Source: [Ruminococcus] lactaris ATCC 29176
GTDB lineage: Bacteria > Bacillota > Clostridia > Lachnospirales > Lachnospiraceae
Length of the DNA: 64,000 nt
NCBI RefSeq assembly: GCF_025152405.1
Contig: NZ_CP102292.1
Span: forward strand, 2,418,001-2,482,000
Direction: 5' to 3'
Part shown: positions 40,096 through 49,391 of the stretch, piece by piece
How positions within the stretch are numbered: the stretch's first letter is position 1
Layout: every line of letters begins with the position of its first letter
Notes under the pieces: generated by a model
Told to the model about the DNA's origin: nothing
Seen by the model: the letters and a program-made list of their open reading frames with translations, nothing else
Databases searched by the model: none
Program-made: the position numbers and the translations under genes

Positions 40096-42288
40096 TTATT
40101 CATAGATGTCAATTGCAAATAATGCCTCGCCAGCTTTGATTTGTCCGTCTTTTAAGAGGCGAACCTTCTGGTTGTCTTCCAATTCTGTACAGAGGACTGG
40201 TGAAGCGAGTGATGGAGCATTTTCTTTGAGATAATCCAGATTCAAGCCGAGGAGTGGCTCGCCCTTCTTTACCTTCTGTCCGTTTTCAACGAATACTTCA
40301 AATCCTTCTCCGTTCAGTGCAACGGTGTCGATTCCCATGTGAATCAAAAGGCTTACGCCGCTATCTGTCAAGAATCCAATTGCATGCTTTGTCTCGAATA
40401 CAAAACATACTTCGCCATCTTCCGGAGCTCTTACAACAGAATCTTCCGGTGTGACAACGGCACCGTCACCCATCATTTTTCCAGCAAATGCTTCGTCTGG
40501 AGTGGTAGATAAGTCAGCAGCCAGACCTGTGATTGGGCTTGAGATAACGATTGTCTCAACAACAGTTGCTTCTGCCGAGCTTGTGTTGGCATTTTCTGCA
40601 ACGCCAGCATTTGTGCCACCGTCAACATTTGTATCAACACCAGCGTGTGCAGTTGCATCGACATCATTTCCGCCAGCTGTGAATTCTTCGTCTGGCGCAG
40701 TCTCGAGGTAATCTTCGAGATTTGATTTGATGACTGATACACGAGGTCCGTAGATAATCTGAACGCCATTTCCTTTGTGTACTACGCCGGATGCGCCAGT
40801 TGATTTTAACAGTGCATCGTCTACGCGTTCTGCTTTGTGAACGGTACAACGAAGTCTTGTTGCACAGCAGTCTACGTCGGAAATATTTTTCTTGCCGCCA
40901 AGTCCCTGACAGATAGTCTGAGAAAGTGCATCTTCTGAGGAAGCTTCGGAACCGTTATCGCCGTTCTTGCGAGCTTCCACGTCGCTTCTGCGGTATAATT
41001 TTACCTCTTCACCGTCGTCACGGCCAGGTGTTTTTAAATCGAATCTCTTGATTAAGAATCCGAACAGTAAGTAGTATACGATAAAGTAGCCGATCCCTAC
41101 GATTACAATCCAGATCCAGTTTGTTTTTGCATTTCCCTGTAAGATACCGAATAAGAACATGTCGATCAGTCCGCCGGAGAATGTCATACCAACACCTACG
41201 TTAAAGAGGTGCATGAGCATATATGCAAGACCGGCAAATACGCAGTGGATACCGTAAAGCATTGGTGCCACAAAGATAAATGTGAATTCAAGTGGTTCTG
41301 TAATACCTGTCAGCATAGAAGTAAGAGCAGCGGAAAGTAAGAGTCCGGCAACCGCTTTTTTCTTCTCTGGTTTTGCTGTTCTGTACATGGCAAGTGCGGC
41401 TCCCGGAAGACCGAAGATCATCAATGGAAATTTACCTGACATGAAGCGGGTTGCGGATACTGCAAAATGTTCTACTGTCGGGTCAGCGAGCTGTGCAAAG
41501 AAAATGTTCTGTGCACCTTCGATGAGAGTGCCGCCGACTTCCATTGTTCCACCAAGTGCAGTCTGCCAGAATGGAAGGTAGAATACGTGATGAAGACCGA
41601 ATGGAAGTAATAGTCTTTCGAGGAAACCATATACCCATGTTCCTGCATAGCCTGAATTAAGTACAAGATCTCCAAGTGCGTAGATCCCTGTCTGGATGAC
41701 TGGCCAGATAAAGAACATCAGGATACCAACGCCGGTATATACAAGCGAAGAGATAATTGGTACGAATCTTGTTCCACCGAAGAACGATAATACCTGTGGC
41801 AGTTCGATTTTGTAGAAACGGTTGTGCAGCGAAGAAACACCGAGTCCGACGATGATACCGCCGAATACACCCATCTGAAGAGATGTGATGCCGACAACAG
41901 ACGTAGTTGCACCTTCCAGCATGTTTTCTGTTCCACCGTTGATGGTGATCATCGCACTGATAGAAGCGTGCATAATGAAAAATGCGATGGCAGCAGAGAG
42001 AGCCGCAACTTCTTTTTCTTTCTTAGCCATACCGATGGCAACACCCATCGCGAAAATAATCGGCAGGTTTGCGAATACAATGTTACCGGCTTCGCTCATG
42101 ACCTGGAAGATGGCATATGGAATGGTGCCAGGTCCCATGACATTTAACAGTCCGTAAGTTTCAAGCATTGTTTCGTTGGTAAATGAGCCACCAAATCCGA
42201 GCAGAAGACCTGCTACCGGGAGAATGGCGATTGGAAGCATGAATGATCTTCCCACGCGCTGAAGCACGCCAAAAATTTTGTCTTTCAT
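40096..42288 (-). CDS. ptsG: PTS glucose-family EIICBA
   Basis: This 730-residue protein starts at MKDKIFGVLQRVGRSFMLPIAILP (ribosome site AGGAG); upstream in-frame codons belong to the leader. The IIC domain (1-400) has the GITEPLEFTFIF signature. IIB (about 450-530) has the phosphocysteine in VDCCATRLR. A long Asp/Ala/Thr-rich linker (about 535-590) leads to IIA with KHAIG and the phosphohistidine in LLIHMGIDTVALNG. It imports and phosphorylates glucose or a related sugar. The antiterminator gene follows 102 bases on. Confidence 0.93.
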   Translation of the reverse strand: MKDKIFGVLQRVGRSFMLPIAILPVAGLLLGFGGSFTNETMLETYGLLNVMGPGTIPYAIFQVMSEAGNIVFANLPIIFAMGVAIGMAKKEKEVAALSAAIAFFIMHASISAMITINGGTENMLEGATTSVVGITSLQMGVFGGIIVGLGVSSLHNRFYKIELPQVLSFFGGTRFVPIISSLVYTGVGILMFFIWPVIQTGIYALGDLVLNSGYAGTWVYGFLERLLLPFGLHHVFYLPFWQTALGGTMEVGGTLIEGAQNIFFAQLADPTVEHFAVSATRFMSGKFPLMIFGLPGAALAMYRTAKPEKKKAVAGLLLSAALTSMLTGITEPLEFTFIFVAPMLYGIHCVFAGLAYMLMHLFNVGVGMTFSGGLIDMFLFGILQGNAKTNWIWIVIVGIGYFIVYYLLFGFLIKRFDLKTPGRDDGEEVKLYRRSDVEARKNGDNGSEASSEDALSQTICQGLGGKKNISDVDCCATRLRCTVHKAERVDDALLKSTGASGVVHKGNGVQIIYGPRVSVIKSNLEDYLETAPDEEFTAGGNDVDATAHAGVDTNVDGGTNAGVAENANTSSAEATVVETIVISSPITGLAADLSTTPDEAFAGKMMGDGAVVTPEDSVVRAPEDGEVCFVFETKHAIGFLTDSGVSLLIHMGIDTVALNGEGFEVFVENGQKVKKGEPLLGLNLDYLKENAPSLASPVLCTELEDNQKVRLLKDGQIKAGEALFAIDIYE

Positions 42289-42437
42289 AATTGTTCTCCT
42301 TTTCGTTATGAATTTACGAGTATGAATGTTTATGAATATTTGCGGTAATCTGTAAAAACAGTCAGGCATTCTCTTTATAGTCTTGACAAAGAAGCAGGCT
42401 TCTAGACGCATTCTCTGTACGCTTAGCAACAGAAAAA

Positions 42438-42511
42438 GAGGCACTAACCGCATAAACATCCAAAAAGTTCATGCATAGTTAATGCCTCGTTCGTTCTTAA
42501 CAAGTAACATA
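42438..42511 (-). promoter_or_regulatory. Leader terminator and antiterminator (RAT-like) of the EIICBA gene
   Basis: The leader has a terminator stem, GAGGCATTAAC (42488-42478) with GTTAGTGCCTC (42448-42438), followed by TTTTTC. It is overlapped on its 5' side by a RAT-like sequence (42511-42478) carrying TGTTACT and GGCATTAAC spaced as in BglG-family targets. The antiterminator encoded downstream would stabilise the latter. Confidence 0.65.
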
Positions 42512-42527
42512 CTATATCACTTCTGAC

Positions 42528-42557
42528 ATAATAGCATCGCACGGCAAGCTTTGTCAA
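42528..42557 (-). promoter_or_regulatory. Promoter of the glucose PTS operon
   Basis: On the minus strand TTGACA (42557-42552) and TATTAT (42533-42528) are 18 bases apart, placing the start just before the RAT-like leader element. Confidence 0.8.
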
Positions 42558-42848
42558 GCCGTTTTTCTCCATTTTATTCCTCACCGCTGATAATTTTTTA
42601 TATTCTGCGCCCCGCTACTCGCCCCAAATATGAATTAAAAATATGCCGGATTTCCCATAAAATCCTACATGGCATTTTCTTTTCGTTCTCGGGAGTTTGA
42701 CAGTAAATTTTAAAACTAAGTGAAACTCATAAAAGTTCTGACTTTGTGACCCTGGCATCTTATTTATTCTATCGTAACGCTGGCAGTGTCTCTGCCTGCA
42801 AATTTCGGAGCCATTTTTACCCGACTGTTCTTTATATAAAAGGTTGTT
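42558..42848. other. Gene-free stretch
   Basis: These 290 bases between the PTS promoter and the YccF gene hold no frame with a ribosome site and no clear terminator for YccF. Nothing else recognised. Confidence 0.5.
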
Positions 42849-43208
42849 CTAAAGCACATTTGCACCAAAAGGCATAAAAGATAAACGTGCCATTTTAAAG
42901 AATTGTTTTCCAAACGGGATTCCTACAATCGTGATACACCACATACACCCTAAGACAATATTTCCAAGAGCCATTCCCCATCCAAAGAAAAGAATCCAAA
43001 TTAAATTCACAAGAAATGAGAATGTTCCGTTCCCATATACAACTTCTTTTCCAAAAGGCCAAAATGCTAAGGATGCAAATTTGAAGCATTGTAAGCCAAC
43101 AGGAATTCCAACAATTGTGACACACCATATACATCCTGCAATGATCCATGCAAGACCTCCGATTATCCCACCACAAAGAAACCAGAGTATATTTCCTAAT
43201 AATTTCAT
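42849..43208 (-). CDS. yccF: YccF-family inner membrane protein
   Basis: This 119-residue protein is made of two tandem copies of the YccF (DUF307) unit: WIIAGCIWCVTIVGIPVGLQCFKFASLAFWPFG and NIVLGCMWCITIVGIPFGKQFFKMARLSFMPFG, each with a hydrophobic segment before. Membrane location is clear; function is not established in the family. TGAGGTGATTGA lies upstream of the ATG, with a 5' hairpin and an operator-like repeat before it. Confidence 0.92.
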   Translation of the reverse strand: MKLLGNILWFLCGGIIGGLAWIIAGCIWCVTIVGIPVGLQCFKFASLAFWPFGKEVVYGNGTFSFLVNLIWILFFGWGMALGNIVLGCMWCITIVGIPFGKQFFKMARLSFMPFGANVL

Positions 43209-43223
43209 TCAATCACCTCAATT

Positions 43224-43289
43224 CTCGCACCAATAGTGCGAGTTTTTTTCGCATAAGCATATTATAGCAAAAATAATTCGCTTATGCGA
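43224..43289 (-). promoter_or_regulatory. YccF promoter with flanking inverted repeat and leader hairpin
   Basis: TCGCATAAGC (43249-43258) and GCTTATGCGA (43280-43289) are perfect 10-bp arms 21 bases apart, with a minus-strand TATAAT (43266-43261) between them. The leader then forms CTCGCAC-TATTG-GTGCGAG (43242-43224) just before the ribosome site. Confidence 0.6.
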
Positions 43290-43379
43290 CCTATTTTAGT
43301 GATTGCTTATTGGTTCAAGTCCCGCAAAAATTCCAAACGAAAAGAACACAAACATCAGCATAAATGTAAATGGCATATC

Positions 43380-43600
43380 CCCAATAAATCCCAAATAACA
43401 AGAAGTTCCATAACCGCACTTCTTCCAAACACCTCATCAAAGCCAAACTTTTCAAAAAGTCTATGGATATGAACCGTCGTTTTCACCGAGAAGTTGCTGC
43501 CTTTTTCGGAAAGTACACTTTCAATATCCACTTTTTTGTCTTGAATGTCCACTTTTCCATTCTCAATATCCACTTTTGTATTCCCAAAAATGATCTGACG
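43380..43600 (-). pseudogene. C-terminal fragment of a regulator with KVDI repeats
   Basis: The frame reads NTKVDIENGKVDIQDKKVDIESV, then TTVHIHRLFEKFGFDEVFGRSAVMELL, and runs out in unrelated residues. The short KVDI repeats and winged-helix-like end resemble the C-terminus of DNA-binding AAA_4/RecG-like ATP-binding regulators. No N-terminal part is present. Confidence 0.5.
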
Positions 43601-43718
43601 CATGACCTGGGGAAGTTAGTAATTTTACATATTCTTCTGTAAGTTTTTCCATATAGTGTTCTTGCCAGTCTGGGACACGCTCACGATAAAGTTTCCAGTC
43701 TGCTTTTGATATATCCAT
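43585..43718 (-). pseudogene. Truncated small conserved protein
   Basis: The ATG at 43718 (GGAGG upstream) opens MDISKADWKLYRERVPDWQEHYMEKL, continuing to SPGHASDHFWE, a frequent short protein of Clostridial accessory DNA. The usual end (a further 15-20 residues) is replaced by YKSGY-stop, where the sequence joins the KVDI-repeat fragment in another frame. A deletion junction near 43590. Confidence 0.65.
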
Positions 43719-43831
43719 TTCACTGCCTCCGTTTCCATTTTTATGCCTAAAAATACTGCTCCTACACATTTTGATTTCGGATTCGTTATATATCTAGATC
43801 AGCGTAAGTAATCCTGTTTAATTATTTGCGT

Positions 43832-44758
43832 TTATAATCCTGATAATGTTCTCATTACCAGGTCAACGTCTTTATTTTCGAGTTCCTGAATGATATGCAG
43901 ATATGTTTTCTGCGTTGTTGTCATACTGGCATGCCCCAGACGTCTGGCTACACTGGCGATTGATACACCTGCAAACAGAAGAAGAGAGGCATGTGTATGT
44001 CTAAGTCCATGAATGGATATCTCTGAAATTCCACACGCTTTGCAATGTCTGGTAAGTACATCATTCACTGTAGAATTATAGATCTTTGTTTCTCCAACAA
44101 AAATCGGTTTATCTTCTGGCAGATTCTTAGTAAGCTCTGAAAATTTCACAACAATCTGCCAATCAATCTGAATTTTTCTCACTGATGAGTTATTCTTTGT
44201 TGGAAGGAATCCACCATTACCCTTATAATCCCATGTTTTACTAATAGACAATGTTTGTCTTGCAAAATCAAAGTCCGAAGGAGTAATTGCAAGTGCCTCT
44301 GAAAATCTCATACCGGTTTTTGCAACCAATAGAATAAACCAGTCCCAGTTTACCTCTTCTCGAATATCAAGGTGAGCAATTAACGTATGTAATTCAAACT
44401 GATTCAAATACTTTATTTTTTTTGCTCTTGGCGATTTCCCCTTGATGATTGCCTTTCTGGTTGGATCTCTCTCTATCATTCCTTCATCTACCGCATCCAG
44501 AATTGCTCCTTTCAATTGATGATGGAAATCCAGCGTTGTCTGCCGTTCATGATCTTTTGCATAATCATTCAGCAATTTCTGATAAGCAGTCCTGGTGAGT
44601 TCACAAACCTTCAACTCCGGAGCAAGTTTTTCTACCCATTTCTGCGTCATCAGATACTTTGCCATCGTGGCATCCCTGATCGCACCTTTTTTGTACACTT
44701 CAATCCACTGTTTATAGTACTCATAAAATAATTGCATTTTGTCTGTTTCCTGTTGCAT
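43832..44758 (-). CDS. Tyrosine recombinase/integrase
   Basis: This 308-residue protein has an N-terminal SAM-like core-binding domain (about 10-95) and a C-terminal catalytic domain. The catalytic residues are Arg in TGMRFSEALA near 150, His-x-x-Arg in IHGLRHTHASLLLF near 250, His in RRLGHASMTTTQKTYLHI near 275, and the Tyr in TYLH near 287. All appear intact. It is the last gene of the type I RM locus, 63 bases after hsdR, the position where recombinases that shuffle hsdS often lie. It could also be the integrase of the surrounding island. Confidence 0.9.
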   Translation of the reverse strand: MQQETDKMQLFYEYYKQWIEVYKKGAIRDATMAKYLMTQKWVEKLAPELKVCELTRTAYQKLLNDYAKDHERQTTLDFHHQLKGAILDAVDEGMIERDPTRKAIIKGKSPRAKKIKYLNQFELHTLIAHLDIREEVNWDWFILLVAKTGMRFSEALAITPSDFDFARQTLSISKTWDYKGNGGFLPTKNNSSVRKIQIDWQIVVKFSELTKNLPEDKPIFVGETKIYNSTVNDVLTRHCKACGISEISIHGLRHTHASLLLFAGVSIASVARRLGHASMTTTQKTYLHIIQELENKDVDLVMRTLSGL

Positions 44759-44821
44759 AAGTTTGTCTTCCTTTCCCGAATCACTTACGCTGATACAGAC
44801 AATTAATCACCTATTATTTTC

Positions 44822-47803
44822 TTATGCAACACTGATCAGAGGTTTAATTTCTTCATCTAATGTTTTCTTTAATTCTGCCATACACTTCGCATAATATTTG
44901 AATTTTGGAAGTGCCTTTTCTTGTACGGATTTATAACTCTGATAGTCAATTGTTGCTTTGATCACACTTTCGTTTGGTATTTCCCCGTTTCTGTAATGAA
45001 GAGCCGCATACATAACATCTTCTTTCGATGCGTACCAAGTCACACAGAAATCAGAGATTACCTTTTCAATGCAATCACGTTTCATGTTTTCCACAATATT
45101 TAAGATAGACTGACCCTTATATTTGTTTTCATCTTCCTCAATTTCACTAACCAGATTCGTCATAATCTCGGCTACCTTTGGATTATCCTTCCGCATTTCA
45201 TCAATATACTGTTTCACTTCATCAATCTGTTTTTGACGTTCTTCCGGAGATACCGCTTCTGCATCTTCATCTGGTGTTACAATATTCTGGATCAGATTGA
45301 TAATATACTCATAATCAATCTTTGTACTACTATAAGCCATCAATTCATAATCGACGTCTATCGTTTCATCTTCCGGTGGTTCGTTCCCGGAATCGTCTCC
45401 ACCTTCTGCTATTTTTATTTCTTCTACAGCATTTTTATAAACTCCGGCATATTTATCGTATTCCTCTTCTGTAATGCCATACTCCTCAAGCATACTGTCA
45501 TCATACTGGGTAAATGATTTGAGCTGAGCAAATAATCGGTCAAAGGTCTGAAACATCTTGACAAACACTTTTTTCTCTTTGATTGACATCGGTGTTACTT
45601 CTTCCGGTGTTTCTGCTGATACTCTTAATGCTGCCAACGATTTACGAAATGCTGGTTCTATTTCTTCCCATTCTGCCAGAATCGCTGTCCCTGTACTTCC
45701 CGCAGAGTATAATTTCACTGCGTTGTCAACACTTTCCTTAAATAACTTTGGTGCCTGGAAAGTAACAATCTGTCCGTATGTTTTGTTTTTATCAAAAATA
45801 CGGTTTGTTCTTGAAAAAGCCTGAATCAGATCATGTGGTCCCATCGGCTGTCTGTCAATAAAAATGGTGGACATGCATGGTGCATCAAATCCTGTTAACA
45901 GGCGGTCTACCACAATGACCAGATCCAGCTGCTCACTTCTGCTCTTGAATTTTGCATCTTTCCGTGCGAGACGTTTATTCAGATTACCATTATACCCCTG
46001 AATCTGTGAAAGCTCATATTTTGTACCAAACATCTGATTATAATCATCTAGTGATTTCTGCATCTTTTCCTGGTTTACGTGGGAACCTTCTTCATTTTCT
46101 GTTACGGAATAAGTAATTGCAAACTTCGGAAAATCCGGAAGAACCTGTTTGATTTTCTCATCGATTTCTAATGATGTTTCTCCGTTTTTCACCTTGGTCA
46201 GGAGTTCATAATACTTCTGTGCTATCTGGATGGAACTCGTTGTCAAAAGTCCCTCATATGTTTGTCCTTTTCCATTCTGAAATCCCAGCTTGTAATAGGA
46301 TTTGTTCAGGATGATATCTAATACCCGGAGCATATGGGTCTCATTGTCGTATGCACTGGCATCTGTCTCATCTGTAATATTTTTCGGACCATTATGCTCT
46401 ACCTGGAAACCAAGTACAGCATTATCATGAATCGCATTCTGGATTGTATATTTGTGAAGTCTTTTTCCATACAATTCCTCTGTTGTACGTGGCAAATCAC
46501 CCATCTGCGGATATGGATTCTCCGCAAATCTCGGAGTTCCTGTAAATCCATACCAAAGCGATCTTCCGAAAAAGCGTTCTAGTTCACGCTTTGTTTTTGG
46601 AGTAACTGCTCTGTGACATTCATCTACGACAAAAGCAATTTTCAGGTTTTTAATCTTGTTGTATTCAGATGTTCCTTCCTGTAATCTTTTGCTAATCAGA
46701 ATCTGCATTTTTTGAATTGTTGTAACGATTACCTGACGATCATCAGATTTTAATTTCTTTTTCAGATCATTTACATTATCAGTCTCATCTACATCGACCA
46801 AATCATTATTCGCATAAGCCTGAAATGCCATGGTTGTCTGAGTATCCAAATCCTTACGGTCAATCAAAAAGATTGCTTTATCAATCGCAGGAATATCCAT
46901 CAGTAAATTTCTGGTTGCCTTATAAGAAGTAAGCGTCTTTCCGGATCCAGTCGTATGCCAGACAAAACCAGATTTTCCTGTCTTTGATGCCTCACGTATA
47001 GACTCAATGGCATGAATCTGATATGGTCGAAGTAAAATCAATCGCTTTGCATCTTCATCCAAAACTGTATATCTGGCAATCATCTCATGGGCTTCCGGAA
47101 TACGAAGAACATTCTTTGCAAAATCAATATAATCAGCCACCGGATTATTCTCCGTATCTACCCAACCGCTCATAAATTTAGGATTCAACTCTGTATCACT
47201 TGCGGCAGCAAAATATTTCGTGTCTACTCCATTACTGATCACAAACATCTGGACAGCCGAAAAAATACCAGTAAACTTTCCTTCACTGATATATTTTTTT
47301 ATCTGATAAAAAGCTTCCATGTAAGAGTGCTGTCTGTTCTTTAATTCAATATGTATCATTGGAAGACCATTAATCATAAGTGTAACATCAAATCTTCTGT
47401 CCCTTGTAACCGTAGTGATGTCATCGTCTTTTAATGCATTATATTGGTTAATAACCTCGTAAACACTGCTTCCACCTGCAATATGCTCATGATTCATCAC
47501 AACTAAATGCAATTTTTCTGTATCCCTTTGCACATGAACCATTGCCTTCCCATTTTCGCCAACCAGCCATTCACCAGCTTTATAGAACGAAGAAAACTGT
47601 AGCTGGTTCTTAACCTGTTCAAACTCTGCATCAGACAAAGGCTGTCCATCTAGACGTGCTTTATTATTCTGCTCTAGAATGTATCTAAAATTTTGCCAAA
47701 GTTCTTCCTCAGTCTTTAAATCTTCACGGTAAGTCCATTGGGACTCTCCAAAAACTAGCTGTTCTATTAATTTATCTTCTATTACTTTCTCTAATTCTGG
47801 CAT
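44822..47803 (-). CDS. hsdR: Type I restriction enzyme, R subunit
   Basis: This 993-residue protein starts at MPELEKVIEDKLIEQLVFG (ATG 47803 with AAAGGAG upstream). An N-terminal nuclease domain with HIELKNR (E-x-K) near residue 155 is followed by SF2 helicase motifs: WHTTGSGKT (motif I, near 285), VVDECHRA (motif II), YGFTGTPRF (motif III), LVIVVDRLLTGFDAP, and QAFSRTNRI (motif VI). The C-terminus is helical. It cuts unmodified DNA with HsdM and HsdS. The reading frame continues upstream without a stop into an hsdS fragment. Confidence 0.93.
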   Translation of the reverse strand: MPELEKVIEDKLIEQLVFGESQWTYREDLKTEEELWQNFRYILEQNNKARLDGQPLSDAEFEQVKNQLQFSSFYKAGEWLVGENGKAMVHVQRDTEKLHLVVMNHEHIAGGSSVYEVINQYNALKDDDITTVTRDRRFDVTLMINGLPMIHIELKNRQHSYMEAFYQIKKYISEGKFTGIFSAVQMFVISNGVDTKYFAAASDTELNPKFMSGWVDTENNPVADYIDFAKNVLRIPEAHEMIARYTVLDEDAKRLILLRPYQIHAIESIREASKTGKSGFVWHTTGSGKTLTSYKATRNLLMDIPAIDKAIFLIDRKDLDTQTTMAFQAYANNDLVDVDETDNVNDLKKKLKSDDRQVIVTTIQKMQILISKRLQEGTSEYNKIKNLKIAFVVDECHRAVTPKTKRELERFFGRSLWYGFTGTPRFAENPYPQMGDLPRTTEELYGKRLHKYTIQNAIHDNAVLGFQVEHNGPKNITDETDASAYDNETHMLRVLDIILNKSYYKLGFQNGKGQTYEGLLTTSSIQIAQKYYELLTKVKNGETSLEIDEKIKQVLPDFPKFAITYSVTENEEGSHVNQEKMQKSLDDYNQMFGTKYELSQIQGYNGNLNKRLARKDAKFKSRSEQLDLVIVVDRLLTGFDAPCMSTIFIDRQPMGPHDLIQAFSRTNRIFDKNKTYGQIVTFQAPKLFKESVDNAVKLYSAGSTGTAILAEWEEIEPAFRKSLAALRVSAETPEEVTPMSIKEKKVFVKMFQTFDRLFAQLKSFTQYDDSMLEEYGITEEEYDKYAGVYKNAVEEIKIAEGGDDSGNEPPEDETIDVDYELMAYSSTKIDYEYIINLIQNIVTPDEDAEAVSPEERQKQIDEVKQYIDEMRKDNPKVAEIMTNLVSEIEEDENKYKGQSILNIVENMKRDCIEKVISDFCVTWYASKEDVMYAALHYRNGEIPNESVIKATIDYQSYKSVQEKALPKFKYYAKCMAELKKTLDEEIKPLISVA

Positions 47804-48409
47804 TTTCTTTTTCTCCTTTGTAATAAATAGCGTGGTTTTGGCATATATTAGGGTATTTAACACGTAATTTTGCTTCCGATGGTGAAGAGTGATAAGGTGG
47901 TCAAGGTTAGAAAAATATAAACCAATTTTTTCTTGCTCTGATTTATTTGGAATCTTCAAGCAAAGATTTTCCAACACTGTTTGACTGATATTTTTATTTG
48001 CACTATTAGTAGCTTGTGCCATAATTTGATTTCGTACAGATTCTATTCCGAATAAAAACCTTTTAAAATTATTATCCAATCCATATTCATCTCGAAATCT
48101 TATAATAAATCCAGAATATGTTGTGTTTTCAAGGTTTTGTGGTACTAAGGCGGCTTCTCCTACACCTTCCAATTTTACCGAAGAGCGTACAAACAATACA
48201 TCGCCATTCAGCAAATTATAATCTTTCAGCTGTGAATCAGATGCCATTGCTTTCCCTAAATTTGTAACATCAATTACATTATTTCCGAATATATTTTGAA
48301 GATTTACAAATGGAAATCCTATTCCCATGGCTTCTTTGGAAAAGTTCATTCCATTTTTCAATGAACCAAGTTCCCCCAACTTACGCTGTTCCCAATCGTT
48401 TGAACTCAA
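47804..48409 (-). pseudogene. hsdS: Partial hsdS (one target-recognition domain), in frame with hsdR
   Basis: 202 codons encode one TRD: NDWEQRKLGELGSLKNGMNF, FVNLQNIFGNN, DVLFVRSSVKLEGVG, and the conserved end EQEKIGLYFSNLDHLITLHHRKQ. Only a TTG is available as start and it has no ribosome site. There is no stop before hsdR, so a read-through product of 1195 residues is possible on paper. It begins in the 20-bp repeat shared with the full hsdS and is best seen as a silent TRD cassette. Confidence 0.78.
48378..48397 (-). repeat. 20-bp hsdS repeat, copy a
   Basis: GATTGGGAACAGCGTAAGTT (minus strand), encoding DWEQRK at the start of a TRD. The last 11 bases recur again at 48436-48426. Same orientation as copies b and c. 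Confidence 0.85.
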
Positions 48410-48478
48410 TTCAATACAAAATTTGAACTTACGCTGAATCTCTGTAGTCGTTCACTTTTTCAAAATATCTTCTACTTT

Positions 48479-48928
48479 TTAATCCAACAATTCACCTGCT
48501 TCATATGAACATTTTATATAATCCGGATTACTATAAAATACATTTGAATTAAAATCTGATATTTCATCACTAATGAATGAATTATATACAGTCTTAATAG
48601 CTTCTACTACATTCGCATACAAACCCATAACATTCAATATTAACGTTTGGTATACTCTTCCAATTGAAGTTACTGTTGGAACACTATATTTACAAGTTGT
48701 AATATTATCAAAATTTCCCTCTGTAATTTGATATTCTTCAATCCATTCATCACATACCTGTTCAAAAGAAAGACAGTGATTTACACCAGCCGTTCTTAAT
48801 TGATGCACTAAATCTTCATCTGTCATTTTCCCAACTACATCTTTTACTTTATTATGAGTTTCTCTTGCAACAAACTCAATCATCGAACATACATAAAACA
48901 AATCATCTTTATTCCACTGTGTCGTCAT
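48479..48928 (-). CDS. DUF3791-like protein (partner of DUF3990)
   Basis: This protein of 149 residues (from MTTQWNKDDLFYVCSMIEFVARETHNKV; a start 7 codons earlier is possible) has a DUF3791-like helical N-terminus (IEFVARETHNKVKDVVGKMTDEDLVHQLRTAG, CDEWIEEYQI) and a C-terminal helical extension. DUF3791 genes usually lie next to DUF3990 and are suspected to be the antitoxin-like or regulatory partner. It overlaps the DUF3990 stop by 20 bases. Most of it is duplicated as a fragment at 37163-37528. Confidence 0.7.
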   Translation of the reverse strand: MTTQWNKDDLFYVCSMIEFVARETHNKVKDVVGKMTDEDLVHQLRTAGVNHCLSFEQVCDEWIEEYQITEGNFDNITTCKYSVPTVTSIGRVYQTLILNVMGLYANVVEAIKTVYNSFISDEISDFNSNVFYSNPDYIKCSYEAGELLD

Positions 48929-49391
48929 CCACGTTTTCACTCCTTTCATACGTCAAACATTCTAAGGCTCTCATACTATGAAAACTAATCTGATGTGACG
49001 GATGTTTAAACTTTGCATATTCCCAGAATACAGCTTTACTTATATTTCCACTTAAATAATCATTTACAAAATTCCAGATTGTATCATCTGCCATTGGGCC
49101 TTCCACAATATCATACTCGTGTATCTTTCCAACTCGGCATTCTGCAATAAAATCTAACCATTCATCACACATCTGATCAAATTTCTTTATTTTTAATTGT
49201 TTATTTTCTGTATATGAATATACATTAATTATTCCATGCTTATGTTTTCGTTCTGCCCATCTATATGCCTGTTCATAACTTTTTGTACAATAAAATCCCC
49301 ATGAGAAATCTTTTGTATATCTTGTCTTTCTAACCTCAGGAAATTCTACTATCTGACCACTTCCATGATACAATTCCACTTTTTTGTCCAT
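48909..49391 (-). CDS. DUF3990 protein (ADP-ribosyltransferase-like)
   Basis: This 160-residue protein starts at MDKKVELYHGSGQIVEFPE; an upstream ATG is less likely. It shows the DUF3990 pattern YHGS...V..P, DFSWGFYCTKSYEQAYRWAERK, INVYSYTENKQLKIKKF, WLDFI, and DIVEGPMADDTIW. These match the ADP-ribosyltransferase fold (His, Tyr and a late Asp/Glu). It is probably a toxin or modifying enzyme, paired with DUF3791. The pair is inserted between hsdS and the partial hsdS. Confidence 0.78.
   Translation of the reverse strand: MDKKVELYHGSGQIVEFPEVRKTRYTKDFSWGFYCTKSYEQAYRWAERKHKHGIINVYSYTENKQLKIKKFDQMCDEWLDFIAECRVGKIHEYDIVEGPMADDTIWNFVNDYLSGNISKAVFWEYAKFKHPSHQISFHSMRALECLTYERSENVDDDTVE

Noticed and set aside
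44822-48409. A single 1195-residue HsdS-HsdR fusion enzyme
   Set aside because: A strong ribosome site and family-typical N-terminus at 47803 indicate a separate HsdR; the upstream part has only a TTG without a ribosome site.
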